A stretch of 64,000 nucleotides of DNA from UBA7446 sp038143535 (GCA_038143535.1 JAYQMD010000001.1:744001-808000); one strand, 5' to 3'. Counted from the stretch's first letter, positions 1-8,381 are shown. Program-made: numbers and translations. Notes: generated from the letters alone by a model not told the origin.

Positions 1-920
1 GGGGCAACAGCACCTTCAAATACGGAAAGGCTGGTGTTGGGTATGACCAATTGCTCATCAATACCAATTAAATCACCATAACCATCACAAGCTGCACACG
101 CACCAAGCGGATTGTTGAAGCTAAACATATGCTCGTTTGGAAGTGTAAACGTTATGCCGTCAAGTGCAAAGCGGTTTGAAAAAGTTTGATTTTTGTTTTC
201 TGATAAGCTGTGAACAACAACAGTACCGCCTCCTTCGTGAAAGGCCGTTTCAATGGACTCTGCAATTCTATTAAAAGCATCCTCATCATGCTTAACAATT
301 ACACGATCAACCACCAACGCAATCCTATCGGACTTTTTTGGCTTAAAATTGTCTATGCGTACCAAGACATCGTTGACAAACAGCCGGGCATAGCCCTGTT
401 GTTTGTATAGTCCTAAAATACCTTCAAGCGTACGGTTTTTGGTTACTACCAATGGTGCAAGAACCAACAGCTTAGATCCTTCTTCAAATTTTTTAACATG
501 CTCCAGCACGTCTTTCACATCGTTTTTCTTGACGACTTTACCAGAAACAGGGGAGTAGGTTACGCCAATACGGGCAAATAACAACTTGAGGTAATCGTAA
601 ATTTCTGTGACGGTACCTACCGTAGAACGCGGGTTGTTGCTGATTACTTTTTGCTCAATGGCAATGGCAGGCGCAATCCCTTTTATTTGTTCGACTTTTG
701 GCTTGTTTAAGCGTCCTAAAAACTGTCGCGCGTAAGAAGATAAACTCTCTACATAACGACGCTGACCTTCAGCGTAGAGGGTGTCAAATGCAAGGCTTGA
801 TTTTCCCGAACCCGACAAACCTGTGATGACCACAAATTTATGTCTCGGTATCTGCACATCCACATTTTTGAGGTTGTGCATTTGTGCCCCGATAATTTCT
901 ATAGTTGCTTCTTTTTTCAA
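1..920 (-). CDS. uvrA: Excinuclease ABC subunit A, N-terminal part (cut by window edge)
   Basis: UvrA is the damage-recognition ATPase of nucleotide excision repair and works with UvrB and UvrC on chromosomal DNA. The visible 306 residues are the N-terminal third. They contain the first Walker A (GLSGSGKS, about residues 34-41), followed by the typical UvrA text 'YVESLSSYARQFL', the insertion domain, and the first CxxC of the N-terminal zinc module (C275 and C278). The rest lies outside the window. The start is chosen as TTG (complement of 918-920), because an in-frame stop lies a few codons upstream and the first ATG would begin inside the conserved N-terminus (residue 14). The gene is divergent from the sigma factor gene. 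Identification is firm; the TTG start is an inference. Confidence 0.97.
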   Translation of the reverse strand, partial: MKKEATIEIIGAQMHNLKNVDVQIPRHKFVVITGLSGSGKSSLAFDTLYAEGQRRYVESLSSYARQFLGRLNKPKVEQIKGIAPAIAIEQKVISNNPRSTVGTVTEIYDYLKLLFARIGVTYSPVSGKVVKKNDVKDVLEHVKKFEEGSKLLVLAPLVVTKNRTLEGILGLYKQQGYARLFVNDVLVRIDNFKPKKSDRIALVVDRVIVKHDEDAFNRIAESIETAFHEGGGTVVVHSLSENKNQTFSNRFALDGITFTLPNEHMFSFNNPLGACAACDGYGDLIGIDEQLVIPNTSLSVFEGAVA

Positions 921-1083
921 TGCTTTCCAAACAAACTATAAATATATTAATTCACATCCGATTTAAAAACGAAGTGTTGTTTTTCACACTGTTAAAAAAT
1001 AATTTTTTATATTTATCGAACAATTATTGCCTATAAGACAGACATATACTCAACTAAATATTAAGTTTTAAACAGAGTTATAT

Positions 1084-1665
1084 ATGTCTATGCTTCCCGA
1101 TAACATACTTATTCAACAGTATCTGGATGGAGATAACGAATCTTTCGAAATCCTCTTATCCAAATATAAACAGCGTATCTACGGTTTTATCTATTCCAAA
1201 ATAAGAGATAGAGAAATTGCAGATGATGTTTTTCAAGATACTTTTATCAAAGTAATCCAAACCCTTAAAAAAGGCACCTACAACGAAAAGGGGCGTTTTG
1301 TTTCTTGGGTGATGCGAATTGCACACAACCTTATCATTGATCATTTTAGACGTCAACAGCGCATGCCGATGTATGACACCTATGATGGCGAACAAGATGT
1401 TTTTTATCGCTTATCAGAACCTTCTAAAAATATTGAAGACATTATTATCGATAGTCAAATCAAAACGGATATCAATGCGCTTATGCTTGAGTTGCCTCAA
1501 AACCAATACGAAGTGTTGAAAATGCGGTTGTATCAAGACATGAGCTTTAAAGAGATTGCTGAAAGAACCAATGTGAGCATTAATACTTCCTTAGGTAGAA
1601 TGCGATACGGTCTTATTAATTTGAGAAAATTAATTGACGAACGAAATTTGACCATGACACAATAA
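1084..1665 (+). CDS. RNA polymerase sigma-70 family (ECF-type) factor
   Basis: A 193-residue sigma factor directing RNA polymerase to a set of promoters. Region 2 (about residues 20-90, including 'ADDVFQDTFIKVI') and the helix-turn-helix of region 4 (about 135-185, including 'MSFKEIAERTNVSINT') are both present; regions 1 and 3 are missing, as in ECF factors. No anti-sigma gene with a transmembrane segment follows. Instead a 46-residue ORF begins 36 bases downstream. In Flavobacteriia, from memory, this sigma factor tends to sit next to nth and bcp, as it does here. The regulon cannot be read from the sequence. Confidence 0.93.
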   Translation: MSMLPDNILIQQYLDGDNESFEILLSKYKQRIYGFIYSKIRDREIADDVFQDTFIKVIQTLKKGTYNEKGRFVSWVMRIAHNLIIDHFRRQQRMPMYDTYDGEQDVFYRLSEPSKNIEDIIIDSQIKTDINALMLELPQNQYEVLKMRLYQDMSFKEIAERTNVSINTSLGRMRYGLINLRKLIDERNLTMTQ

Positions 1666-1700
1666 AAGTATTAGCGTATCGTTATCCAACTAAACAATTT

Positions 1701-1841
1701 ATGGATAAATTTTACACGCTACCTTCTAAACACAAAACACCTAAACCAAGCAGGAAGTCAGTTGCGCTAGTTCTTCAATATGCAGCAGCTTACCATCCAG
1801 TTAAATTGGCTAAAAGATATGTAAATATAATTGCTAATTAG
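1701..1841 (+). CDS. Small conserved protein downstream of the sigma factor (46 aa)
   Basis: A short ORF starting ATG and ending TAG, 36 bases after the sigma factor stop. It encodes a basic 46-residue peptide (first residues MDKFYTLPSK, then a Lys/Pro-rich stretch, a hydrophobic 'VALVLQYAAAYH' helix and a basic tail). No signal peptide or cysteine is seen. From memory, flavobacterial genomes carry a similar 40-60 residue protein with an 'M-x-x-[FLI]-Y-x-LP' start behind this sigma factor, which supports it being real. It overlaps the 3' end of nth by 4 bases. Function unknown; a role with the sigma factor is only a guess from position. Confidence 0.6.
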   Translation: MDKFYTLPSKHKTPKPSRKSVALVLQYAAAYHPVKLAKRYVNIIAN

Positions 1842-2485
1842 CAATCGAATTTCTTTATTACACTTTTTCTGCCAATGGTTTTTGTGATAATATCTTTAGA
1901 TAAATCCCACCCACGTGCAGGACAATACTCACGTCCATACCAGATGATTTGAAGGTGTAGGTCGTTCCATTTTTCTTTTGGGAATAAACGCTTGGCATCT
2001 TTTTCTGTTTGCACCACACTTTTTCCATTCGAAAAACCCCAGCGATACATCAGTCGGTGAATGTGGGTATCAACTGGAAATGCAGGAACGCCAAAAGCCT
2101 GTGCCATGACAACACTAGCCGTTTTGTGCCCAACTGCCGGCAACGCCTCAAGCGCTTCAAAACTTTGGGGTACTTTCCCATCGTGCTTATCCAAAAGTAT
2201 GTGCGACAAGCCGTGAATCCCTTTTGATTTCATCGGGGATAAGCCCACAGGTTTTATGATTTCTCTAATTTGTTCAACGCTCATTTTAATCATATCAGCA
2301 GGGTTATCGGCCCTGGCAAAAAGCTTGGGTGTAATCTGATTTACACGTATATCAGTGCTTTGCGCCGATAGCAATACAGCAATAAGCAGCGTATAGGGAT
2401 CTTTGTGATCCAACGGAATGGGAATGGTAGGATATAGCTCCGCTAATGTATTTATCGTAAAATGTACCTTATCGGCTTTATTCAT
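1838..2485 (-). CDS. nth: Endonuclease III-type DNA glycosylase/AP lyase lacking the iron-sulfur cluster
   Basis: A base excision repair enzyme that removes oxidised pyrimidines and nicks at the abasic site. The helix-hairpin-helix 'LPAVGHKTA' carries the catalytic Lys (K121), and the 'VDTHIHR' loop carries the catalytic Asp (D139). The C-terminus keeps only one Cys (C188 in 'GREYCPARG') of the CX6CX2CX5C motif of E. coli Nth, plus a terminal Cys (C215), so a 4Fe-4S cluster cannot form. Length is 215 residues. The start is set at the ATG complementing 2483-2485, because the longer reading has an unrelated hydrophobic extension and would overlap bcp. Divergent from bcp with 32 bases between the start codons. 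Confidence 0.93.
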   Translation of the reverse strand: MNKADKVHFTINTLAELYPTIPIPLDHKDPYTLLIAVLLSAQSTDIRVNQITPKLFARADNPADMIKMSVEQIREIIKPVGLSPMKSKGIHGLSHILLDKHDGKVPQSFEALEALPAVGHKTASVVMAQAFGVPAFPVDTHIHRLMYRWGFSNGKSVVQTEKDAKRLFPKEKWNDLHLQIIWYGREYCPARGWDLSKDIITKTIGRKSVIKKFDC

Positions 2486-2517
2486 TTTTGTATTTTTAAC
2501 ATCTAAAAATAAACAAA

Positions 2518-2967
2518 ATGCTACAAGAAGGAGATCAATTACCTGCTTTTTCAGGTTTAAATCATTTGGGAGAACCCGTTTCACATCAAGACTACACAGG
2601 AAAAAAGCTTATAGTGTTCTTTTATCCACGTGCCAATACACCCGGTTGTACGGCTGAAGCCTGTAATTTAAGTGATAATTATGCTACACTTCAAGCCGAA
2701 GGTTATGAACTGCTGGGCGTAAGTGCCGACAGCGTAAAGAAACAAGCAAGTTTCGCCACCAAGTTTTCATTTCCTTATCCTTTATTGGCTGACGAAGATC
2801 ACAGTGCTATTAAAGCCTTTGGTGTTTGGGGGCCCAAAAAGTTTCAAGGAAGAGAATACGAAGGCATCATCAGGACTACTTTTGTGATTGATGAATCGGG
2901 GACTATTGTACGCGTTATCAATAAGGTTAAAACCAAGGATCACGCTGCTCAAATTCTGGAAGGGTAG
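2518..2967 (+). CDS. bcp: Thioredoxin-dependent thiol peroxidase (peroxiredoxin Q/Bcp)
   Basis: A cytoplasmic peroxiredoxin that reduces hydrogen peroxide and organic peroxides with electrons from thioredoxin. The 149-residue protein has the Bcp active site 'PRANTPGCTAEACNL', giving peroxidatic C44 and resolving C49 five residues apart as in the BCP/PrxQ class. The conserved Arg appears in 'GIIRTTFVID'. Divergent from nth, so an oxidative-damage pairing (peroxide removal and DNA repair) is plausible. No leader peptide is present. It ends 2 bases before the convergent gene at 2970. Confidence 0.95.
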   Translation: MLQEGDQLPAFSGLNHLGEPVSHQDYTGKKLIVFFYPRANTPGCTAEACNLSDNYATLQAEGYELLGVSADSVKKQASFATKFSFPYPLLADEDHSAIKAFGVWGPKKFQGREYEGIIRTTFVIDESGTIVRVINKVKTKDHAAQILEG

Positions 2968-2969
2968 AC

Positions 2970-4406
2970 CTACTTGCTTTTATAGCCAAATAGTTTTTTA
3001 TTTATAATAAGCTTGGATACGCCCTCTGGAAGTTTGTTTTCCCAGCCTTTCTCACCTTTCTTGATTTGTTCTAGAATATCTCTTGAAAATATCTTCATAT
3101 CCTCGGTATTGTAATCTAGGATATCAACTACTTTGTCGTTGTATTTAAAGAAGTTGTAAAGCTCTTTTAGTCTTGGATTAACTCTGAGGGTATTGCTGTC
3201 GGTTATCTTAGCTGTTTCTGGATCAATAATGGGATAGAGGTATACTTTTAAGTTTTTGAAAAACAGTTTGCCAAAAGCCTCTAGAATACCACCACTTAAG
3301 TTACGATAATACTTTTCGTTAAAGATTTCGATAAGGTTGTTAACCCCCATGGTTAGGCGAATTTTTTTCTTGGTATATTCTGAGAAATACTCAGCTAACC
3401 TGTAGTATTCTTTGAAATTGGATATCATTACGGTTTGCCCCAGCGAACACAACAGCTTTGCGCGGTCCATAAAGTCTTCTTCGTCAATGGCGCCCGTAGT
3501 CATCAAGTTAGAAAGTGTAATTTCAAAAATAACAAGTGAATTATCTGGATCAGAATCGGGTTCTTTCTCAAATATGCTAAGTGATTTGCGATACATATCA
3601 ACGTTCACTTTTGTGACAGGTCGGAAACTACCCCTGATGGCAATGATGTTTTTCTTATAAAGTTCTCTTGCGGGAAGCAGGTTATTCCCGTCAGGCCCAA
3701 ACATAACTGCATCTGTCATGCCAAGTCGGACAAGCTCCAAACTCATTACCCTATTGTCAATGTCTTCAAAAAGTGGTCCTGTAAAGTTGATGGTGTCAAT
3801 CTCTATGGCATCGCGATCTATGTGGTCATAGAGGTATTGAAGCATTTTTTTTGGTCTGTCGTTTTGATAAAAGGCCCCGTAAATTAAATTGACCCCAATC
3901 ACACCCAGCGTAAGTTGCTGTGTTTTGGTATCATTTTCACGAAATCGTACGTGAGTCGTAATCATGGAATAGGGTTGATCGGGTGCGGTTTGAAAACGTA
4001 TACCCATCCAGCCGTGTCCTTTAAACTTCTTGGCAAAGTCAATGGTAGTAACCGTATTGGCAAATGCAAAAAATAGCTTGTCCTTATTTTTAGACCTGTC
4101 AATGCGCTTTTCGAGAAGGCTTATTTCCCAATCCAACATTTTATTTAGTCGGGATTCTGACACATACCTGCCATCGTTTTCTCGACCATAAATGGCATCA
4201 CTGAAGTCTTTGTCGTAGGCACTCATGGTTTTGGCAATGGTACCTGAGGCGCCACCACATCTAAAAAAATGACGCGCGACTTCTTGGCCAGCACCTATTT
4301 CAGCAAAGGTGCCGTAGATGTTGTCATTCAGATTAATGCGAAGCGCTTTTGCTTCTAACGAAGGGGTATTTTCAAATGGATGATCTCCTGCCAGTTGGAT
4401 AGCCAT
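2970..4406 (-). CDS. Conserved Bacteroidota protein of unknown function (478 aa)
   Basis: I recognise this as a conserved family in Flavobacteriia but not one with an established function. It begins 'MAIQLAGDHPFENTPSLEAK' and has conserved stretches such as 'GAGQEVARHFFRCGGASGT', 'SAYDKDFSDAIYG' and 'GVIGVNLIYGAF'. There is no signal peptide, transmembrane segment or obvious nucleotide-binding loop; it looks soluble, cytosolic and mixed alpha/beta. Database entries for this family sometimes carry TonB-receptor or nicotinate-related labels; nothing in the sequence supports a TonB receptor. The start is the ATG complementing 4404-4406; 13 extra upstream codons in the longer frame are hydrophobic and unlike the family. 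Convergent with bcp, divergent from the hydrolase at 4476. Confidence 0.85.
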   Translation of the reverse strand: MAIQLAGDHPFENTPSLEAKALRINLNDNIYGTFAEIGAGQEVARHFFRCGGASGTIAKTMSAYDKDFSDAIYGRENDGRYVSESRLNKMLDWEISLLEKRIDRSKNKDKLFFAFANTVTTIDFAKKFKGHGWMGIRFQTAPDQPYSMITTHVRFRENDTKTQQLTLGVIGVNLIYGAFYQNDRPKKMLQYLYDHIDRDAIEIDTINFTGPLFEDIDNRVMSLELVRLGMTDAVMFGPDGNNLLPARELYKKNIIAIRGSFRPVTKVNVDMYRKSLSIFEKEPDSDPDNSLVIFEITLSNLMTTGAIDEEDFMDRAKLLCSLGQTVMISNFKEYYRLAEYFSEYTKKKIRLTMGVNNLIEIFNEKYYRNLSGGILEAFGKLFFKNLKVYLYPIIDPETAKITDSNTLRVNPRLKELYNFFKYNDKVVDILDYNTEDMKIFSRDILEQIKKGEKGWENKLPEGVSKLIINKKLFGYKSK

Positions 4407-4463
4407 GCATATTGGTTTTTCCAAAATTATGAAACTTATCCACAAGGATGCACATCTTTAGTG

Positions 4464-4471
4464 TAATTTTG
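4464..4471 (+). promoter_or_regulatory. Probable -7 promoter element abutting a start codon
   Basis: TAATTTTG fits the Bacteroidota -7 consensus TAnnTTTG exactly. Its last base is 5 bases before the GTG start of the hydrolase at 4476, so transcription would begin at or next to the start codon. No clear -33 TTG was seen. Confidence 0.4.
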
Positions 4472-4475
4472 TGTT

Positions 4476-5246
4476 GTGGCTCTAAAAGTTTATTTTCTAG
4501 GTACCGGTACTTCACAAGGCATACCTATCATTGGTAGCACACATCCCGTTTGTTTGAGCGAAAATCCAAAAGACAAACGACTGCGATCTTCCATATGGGT
4601 GCAGTGGGACGACATGGACATATTGGTGGATTGTGGCCCTGACTTTAGGCAACAAATGCTCACAAGCAATTGCCCGAAGGTTGATGCGCTCTTATTTACA
4701 CACGAACACGCCGACCACACCGCTGGTCTAGATGACATACGCCCCTTTGCTTTTAAAGTTGGTGCGATTCCTGTTTTTGGTCTTACACGTGTTATGGAAA
4801 ATTTATCAAGAAGGTTTGATTATATTTTTAATGATAAAAACAAATATCCAGGCGCTCCGTCTGTAACCACTACCGTAATTGACCCAAGCAAGCCTTTTGT
4901 GGCGGCTTCTAAGACCATAACACCCATAGTCGTGACACATTATGGCTTGGAGGTATTGGGCTTCCGATTTGGCCCCTTTGCCTATATCACAGATATGTTA
5001 TCAATGTCAGACAGCGAAGCAGAAAAATTGGATGGGGTAGAAGTACTTGTTGTCAATGCATTGCGTATTGAGCCACACCCATCACATTTGCACCTAGATG
5101 CAGCCATTGCCTTTGCCCAAAAGATAGGCGCAAAGCAAACGTATTTTACCCATATAAGCCACCGTCTTGGTTTCCACGATGATGTGCAAGCCTCATTGCC
5201 ACCAAACATAAACCTGGCCTATGATAATTTAACAATTTCCCTGTAG
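4476..5246 (+). CDS. Metallo-beta-lactamase-fold hydrolase (PhnP-like)
   Basis: A 256-residue metallo-hydrolase of the MBL fold. The metal-binding 'THEHADHTAG' (HxHxDH at residues 76-81) and a late His-bearing loop ('YFTHISHRLGFHDD') are visible, as is the N-terminal 'LGTGTSQG' strand-loop typical of PhnP/RNase Z-like phosphodiesterases. The substrate is not evident; members of this branch act on cyclic phosphodiesters or related small molecules. The start is GTG at 4476, as no in-frame ATG precedes the conserved beta-strand. The next gene starts 1 base after the stop, so the two are likely co-transcribed. Confidence 0.85.
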   Translation: MALKVYFLGTGTSQGIPIIGSTHPVCLSENPKDKRLRSSIWVQWDDMDILVDCGPDFRQQMLTSNCPKVDALLFTHEHADHTAGLDDIRPFAFKVGAIPVFGLTRVMENLSRRFDYIFNDKNKYPGAPSVTTTVIDPSKPFVAASKTITPIVVTHYGLEVLGFRFGPFAYITDMLSMSDSEAEKLDGVEVLVVNALRIEPHPSHLHLDAAIAFAQKIGAKQTYFTHISHRLGFHDDVQASLPPNINLAYDNLTISL

Positions 5247-5247
5247 T

Positions 5248-5427
5248 ATGAAGCAAAAAATTATTTTTTACCTGTTGATATTCTCTCTTCTAATTAATGT
5301 GTTCTTGGTAACGGATTATGGAAAACGCCTAAACTATTCGCAATCAAAAATTGAGTCGCAGTATGAGAAGATTAAAAAACTGCAAGATTCTATTGAACTT
5401 ATGCAAACCCATACCGGTCGTCCCTGA
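5248..5427 (+). CDS. Small membrane-anchored coiled-coil protein (59 aa)
   Basis: A 59-residue ORF starting one base after the hydrolase stop. The N-terminal third is one hydrophobic segment ('IIFYLLIFSLLINVFLV') preceded by a short basic tip, giving a single transmembrane anchor. It is followed by a charged heptad-like stretch (from 'SQSKIESQYEKIKKLQDSI') able to form a short coiled coil, exposed most likely to the periplasm. There is no lipobox. From memory, similar short proteins sit in this position in other Flavobacteriia, but I do not know a function. The tight spacing suggests translation coupled to the hydrolase. Confidence 0.65.
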   Translation: MKQKIIFYLLIFSLLINVFLVTDYGKRLNYSQSKIESQYEKIKKLQDSIELMQTHTGRP

Positions 5428-5680
5428 AGCTGCTGGATAGATAAAAGAAAGCCATAGAAAACCTACTTTTTTCTGGCTCATAAGCGAAACATGAATGGTG
5501 AATGTTGCCCCAAAGTCTTCTTTCTACCAACTCCGCTTTGCTGTATGTTTTTTTTGAACCAAACCAGTATTAATTAACAAACCTTAGGGTTTACAATGAT
5601 AGCGTGAATGAATCGTTTGGAAGGGACACAATAACATATAGGTTTATAAAATTTGGCTTTACTAATATACAAAAACTTGA

Positions 5681-6301
5681 TTACGATTGTGCTTCAAGCC
5701 ATTGCACAAGGCTGTTCAAATTTTCTTGATTAACGCCGTGCCCCTGCGGATACGAAAGGAAGGTGGGGGAATATCCATTTTCTTTTAGTAGTGCAACAGA
5801 CTGTACTGCCCAAGCATAGGGAACAACCATATCCTGTTCGCCATGAGACACATATATTGTCTTTTTCAAGTTGTCAAAACGGACCAAACGCGGATCAAGA
5901 TAGCCGCTTAAGGCGGCAATTGCCGATACGTTGGGATGCCCCAGACCAACACTATAGCTGAGCATTGCCCCTTGACTAAAACCCAATAGGGTAATGGTAT
6001 TGGCGTTTACGTCATTTTTTTCAGTGTAATATGCCAGAAAGGACGTTACATAATCAATGGCTTGTTGAGCTTCTTCTGGCGAAGTCCAGCGTTTCATATT
6101 TTCTTCAAAATGGATAGGGAACCAAGCATAACCAACACCCAAAGACAAGGGCGCTTGTAGAGAAACCACGTGGTAATCACTTGGAATCAGCGAAGCAAAC
6201 GAAAATAAATCCGCTTCATTACTGCTGTAGCCATGAAGCATGACCAACAAAGGTGCGTTTGTAATCTTTGATGCTTTGGATAAATATACAAAGGAAGACA
6301 T
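5681..6301 (-). CDS. Alpha/beta-hydrolase, phospholipase/carboxylesterase family
   Basis: A 206-residue cytosolic esterase. The oxyanion loop 'MLHGYSSNEADL' (about residues 21-32), the nucleophile elbow 'GFSQGA' (Ser109), an acid in 'SHGEQDMVVP' and the catalytic His in 'YPQGHGVN' give a full catalytic triad in the usual order, as in the YpfH/EstB-like carboxylesterase family. There is no signal peptide. It lies 2 bases downstream of the dihydroorotase-like gene on the same strand, so they probably form one transcript. The natural substrate is unknown. Confidence 0.88.
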   Translation of the reverse strand: MSSFVYLSKASKITNAPLLVMLHGYSSNEADLFSFASLIPSDYHVVSLQAPLSLGVGYAWFPIHFEENMKRWTSPEEAQQAIDYVTSFLAYYTEKNDVNANTITLLGFSQGAMLSYSVGLGHPNVSAIAALSGYLDPRLVRFDNLKKTIYVSHGEQDMVVPYAWAVQSVALLKENGYSPTFLSYPQGHGVNQENLNSLVQWLEAQS

Positions 6302-6303
6302 GG

Positions 6304-7557
6304 CTATTCCGAGAGGCGTACTTTGTTTTGGGCAATAACCCCAAATACCTTTCCTGGAAGTGCTTGATCCATAAACAAGCTGTTCTTTGATGTGGATTTA
6401 ATAGCTGCTTTCGTTACGGTTTTCTTGCCATCTTGCGTAAAGAGCGATACATCTGCCGTTGCCCCTTCTTGTATGGGACTAGCAGTTATGCCAAAACGCG
6501 CTTTTCCACGCGTCAATATATCAACAACAACTGCGACATCGAACATGGAAAGTAAACAACCAAAACTGTGTTCTAATCCAATAGAACCGAAGTGTGCTAA
6601 ATCCAATTCAACGTATTTCAATTCGCTGTTCAAGGGGTGGTGGTCAGAAGTAACCATATCTATGGTCCCGTCTTTTAATGCTTTCTGCAGCGCCTTGCTG
6701 TCGGTCTGCTCACGCAGGGGAGGTAGCAGTTTGGCATTGGCGTTAAAACCTTCTAGGGCCTTGTCCGTAAAAAATAAGTTGTGTATGGAAACGCTAGTGC
6801 TTACATCAAGGCCTGCTTTTTTTGCTTGTTTGATTAAGGGGATCGCGTCTTTAGTTGACAGGGTCGGGATGTGTAGCTTTCCGTTGGTATAGCTTAAGAT
6901 ATCCAAATCACGCTTGATTTGCATTTCCTCAACCACACTGGGAATTCCTGTTAGACCCAAGGAGGTACTCACAGCGCCTTCGTGCATCACGCCGCCGTTC
7001 GCCATGTCTTGGTTAAAAGCAAAGGACTCCACAAGCCCGTCAAAATCGTGCGTGTATTGCAATGCAAGTTTTAGTATATTGGCATTCGCAAGTGCAGATT
7101 TGTGATTGCTAAAACACACTGCTCCTGTTACTTGTAATTCTCGTAGCGGTGCTAATTTACTTTCGCTTTCCGAAGTAGTAATCCGCGCTTTGGGGTAAAG
7201 ACGCACCGGGCTACCGTTGGCCTGCTCGAGCAAAAAAGCAATGTCTGCTCTGCTATCAGGTTTTGGATCGTTATTGGTATTGAGCGCAATATGAGTGAAG
7301 CCACTGCTGGCTGCAACATCAAGTCCATGAGCTATGGTTTCACGCTCTTCATAGCCTGGCTCTCCAAAAGAAACACTGCTGTCAAACCAGCCTTGTGAGA
7401 TGTGTAAGTTCTTAAATGATATTTGCTTTGCATCAGGAAAAGAAAGGTTTTTCCCCATTTTTTGAATGACCCCATCAGCAATATAAATATCTTGAATTGT
7501 GTTGTGATGCGGGCTAGATGCATCGAGGATTTTAGCAGCTTTAATTAAGACATTCAT
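6304..7557 (-). CDS. Dihydroorotase-like protein without metal ligands (probable pseudoenzyme)
   Basis: A 417-residue member of the dihydroorotase/amidohydrolase family, collinear with active type I DHOases throughout. Residues that bind the two zinc ions have been lost: the HxH after the first strand reads SVS (S61, S63 in 'GWFDSSVSFGEPG'), the 'DHCED' His position reads Ser in 'LVESFAFNQD', and the 'IQHVST' His reads Thr in 'HIPTLST'. Only the late Asp ('TSDHHPL') and substrate-side 'LPPLR' remain. By analogy with PyrC' of Pseudomonas, which has no activity and supports aspartate carbamoyltransferase, a structural role is possible. From memory Flavobacteriia commonly have this variant. Databases usually call it dihydroorotase; catalytic activity should not be assumed. 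Confidence 0.88.
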   Translation of the reverse strand: MNVLIKAAKILDASSPHHNTIQDIYIADGVIQKMGKNLSFPDAKQISFKNLHISQGWFDSSVSFGEPGYEERETIAHGLDVAASSGFTHIALNTNNDPKPDSRADIAFLLEQANGSPVRLYPKARITTSESESKLAPLRELQVTGAVCFSNHKSALANANILKLALQYTHDFDGLVESFAFNQDMANGGVMHEGAVSTSLGLTGIPSVVEEMQIKRDLDILSYTNGKLHIPTLSTKDAIPLIKQAKKAGLDVSTSVSIHNLFFTDKALEGFNANAKLLPPLREQTDSKALQKALKDGTIDMVTSDHHPLNSELKYVELDLAHFGSIGLEHSFGCLLSMFDVAVVVDILTRGKARFGITASPIQEGATADVSLFTQDGKKTVTKAAIKSTSKNSLFMDQALPGKVFGVIAQNKVRLSE

Positions 7558-7610
7558 TTGCGTCTCCTCAAATTATATTTATGCAAAGATAGAAAATAGA
7601 TAACGAACTA

Positions 7611-8381
7611 CTAAAAACTTTCAAAAACACCCAATCCAAACAGCGCATAATCGTATTTCACGGGGTCGTTAGGGTCCATTTTTCGAAGGCTGTTGTCTAA
7701 CTCCATTACTGCGGCCAGATCATTCTGTTTTCTTTGCAGTAGACCTAAAGAGCGTGCTACGTTTCCAGAATGTACGTCCAAAGGGCACGACAAAACACGA
7801 GGGGAAATGCTTTTCCATATTCCCAAATCAACGCCTGCTGCATCATATCTTACCATCCATCTCAAAAACATATGCAACCGCTTAGCTGCAGATTTCTTAG
7901 CCGGATTGGCAACGTGCTTGGTGGTGCGCTTGGGGTGTGGTTCTGCAAAAAACAAGTTGTGAAAGTTGGACAACACTGTATGCATATTCCTTTCCTCCGT
8001 TTTGGGGGTGAAGAGCACTTCCAATCCACCGTATTTTCTGTATAATTGCTGTAAGCGTGTTACAAAAAAAGTAACGTCTTCTCGTTGAAAGGTGCGGTGT
8101 ACAAAGCCATCAAAAACACCTAAATCCCTTTCGGTATGGTTTAAGATAAAATCGTGTGGGGCATTGTCCATACGTTTCATTAGGGAACGTGCGTTGATCA
8201 TGATGCTCTTGCGGTTTCCCCAAGCAATGGTTGCTGCAAAGAAGGCAGCTATTTCAATAGCTTCTTTTTTTGAAAAGCTATGGGGTATGGCAATAGGATC
8301 GTCGTTGATAAAAGCAAGGGTGTTGTATTGCTGTACCTTTTCGTCAAGAAAGGATTTAAGTTCCGTTGCGTTTAGCTCCAT
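7611..8381 (-). CDS. TIGR02757/DUF2400 family protein
   Basis: A 256-residue conserved protein of the TIGR02757 family, common in Bacteroidota and of unknown function. Recognisable marks are 'FFAATIAWGNRKSI' in the first third and 'KRLHMFLRWMVR...' with 'PLDVHSGNVARSLGLL' in the last half. It is soluble and helix-rich, with an arrangement reminiscent of helix-hairpin-helix DNA glycosylases, but no catalytic residue can be assigned from sequence. Its start overlaps the stop of the upstream ABC ATPase gene by 10 bases, so the two are translated from one message. Confidence 0.88.
   Translation of the reverse strand: MELNATELKSFLDEKVQQYNTLAFINDDPIAIPHSFSKKEAIEIAAFFAATIAWGNRKSIMINARSLMKRMDNAPHDFILNHTERDLGVFDGFVHRTFQREDVTFFVTRLQQLYRKYGGLEVLFTPKTEERNMHTVLSNFHNLFFAEPHPKRTTKHVANPAKKSAAKRLHMFLRWMVRYDAAGVDLGIWKSISPRVLSCPLDVHSGNVARSLGLLQRKQNDLAAVMELDNSLRKMDPNDPVKYDYALFGLGVFESF

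Noticed and set aside
4436..4444. Perfect DnaA box TTATCCACA upstream of the conserved unknown gene
   Set aside because: Single copy with no cluster or origin genes nearby; the same 9-mer also occurs inside ychF (18429-18437), so chance is likely.
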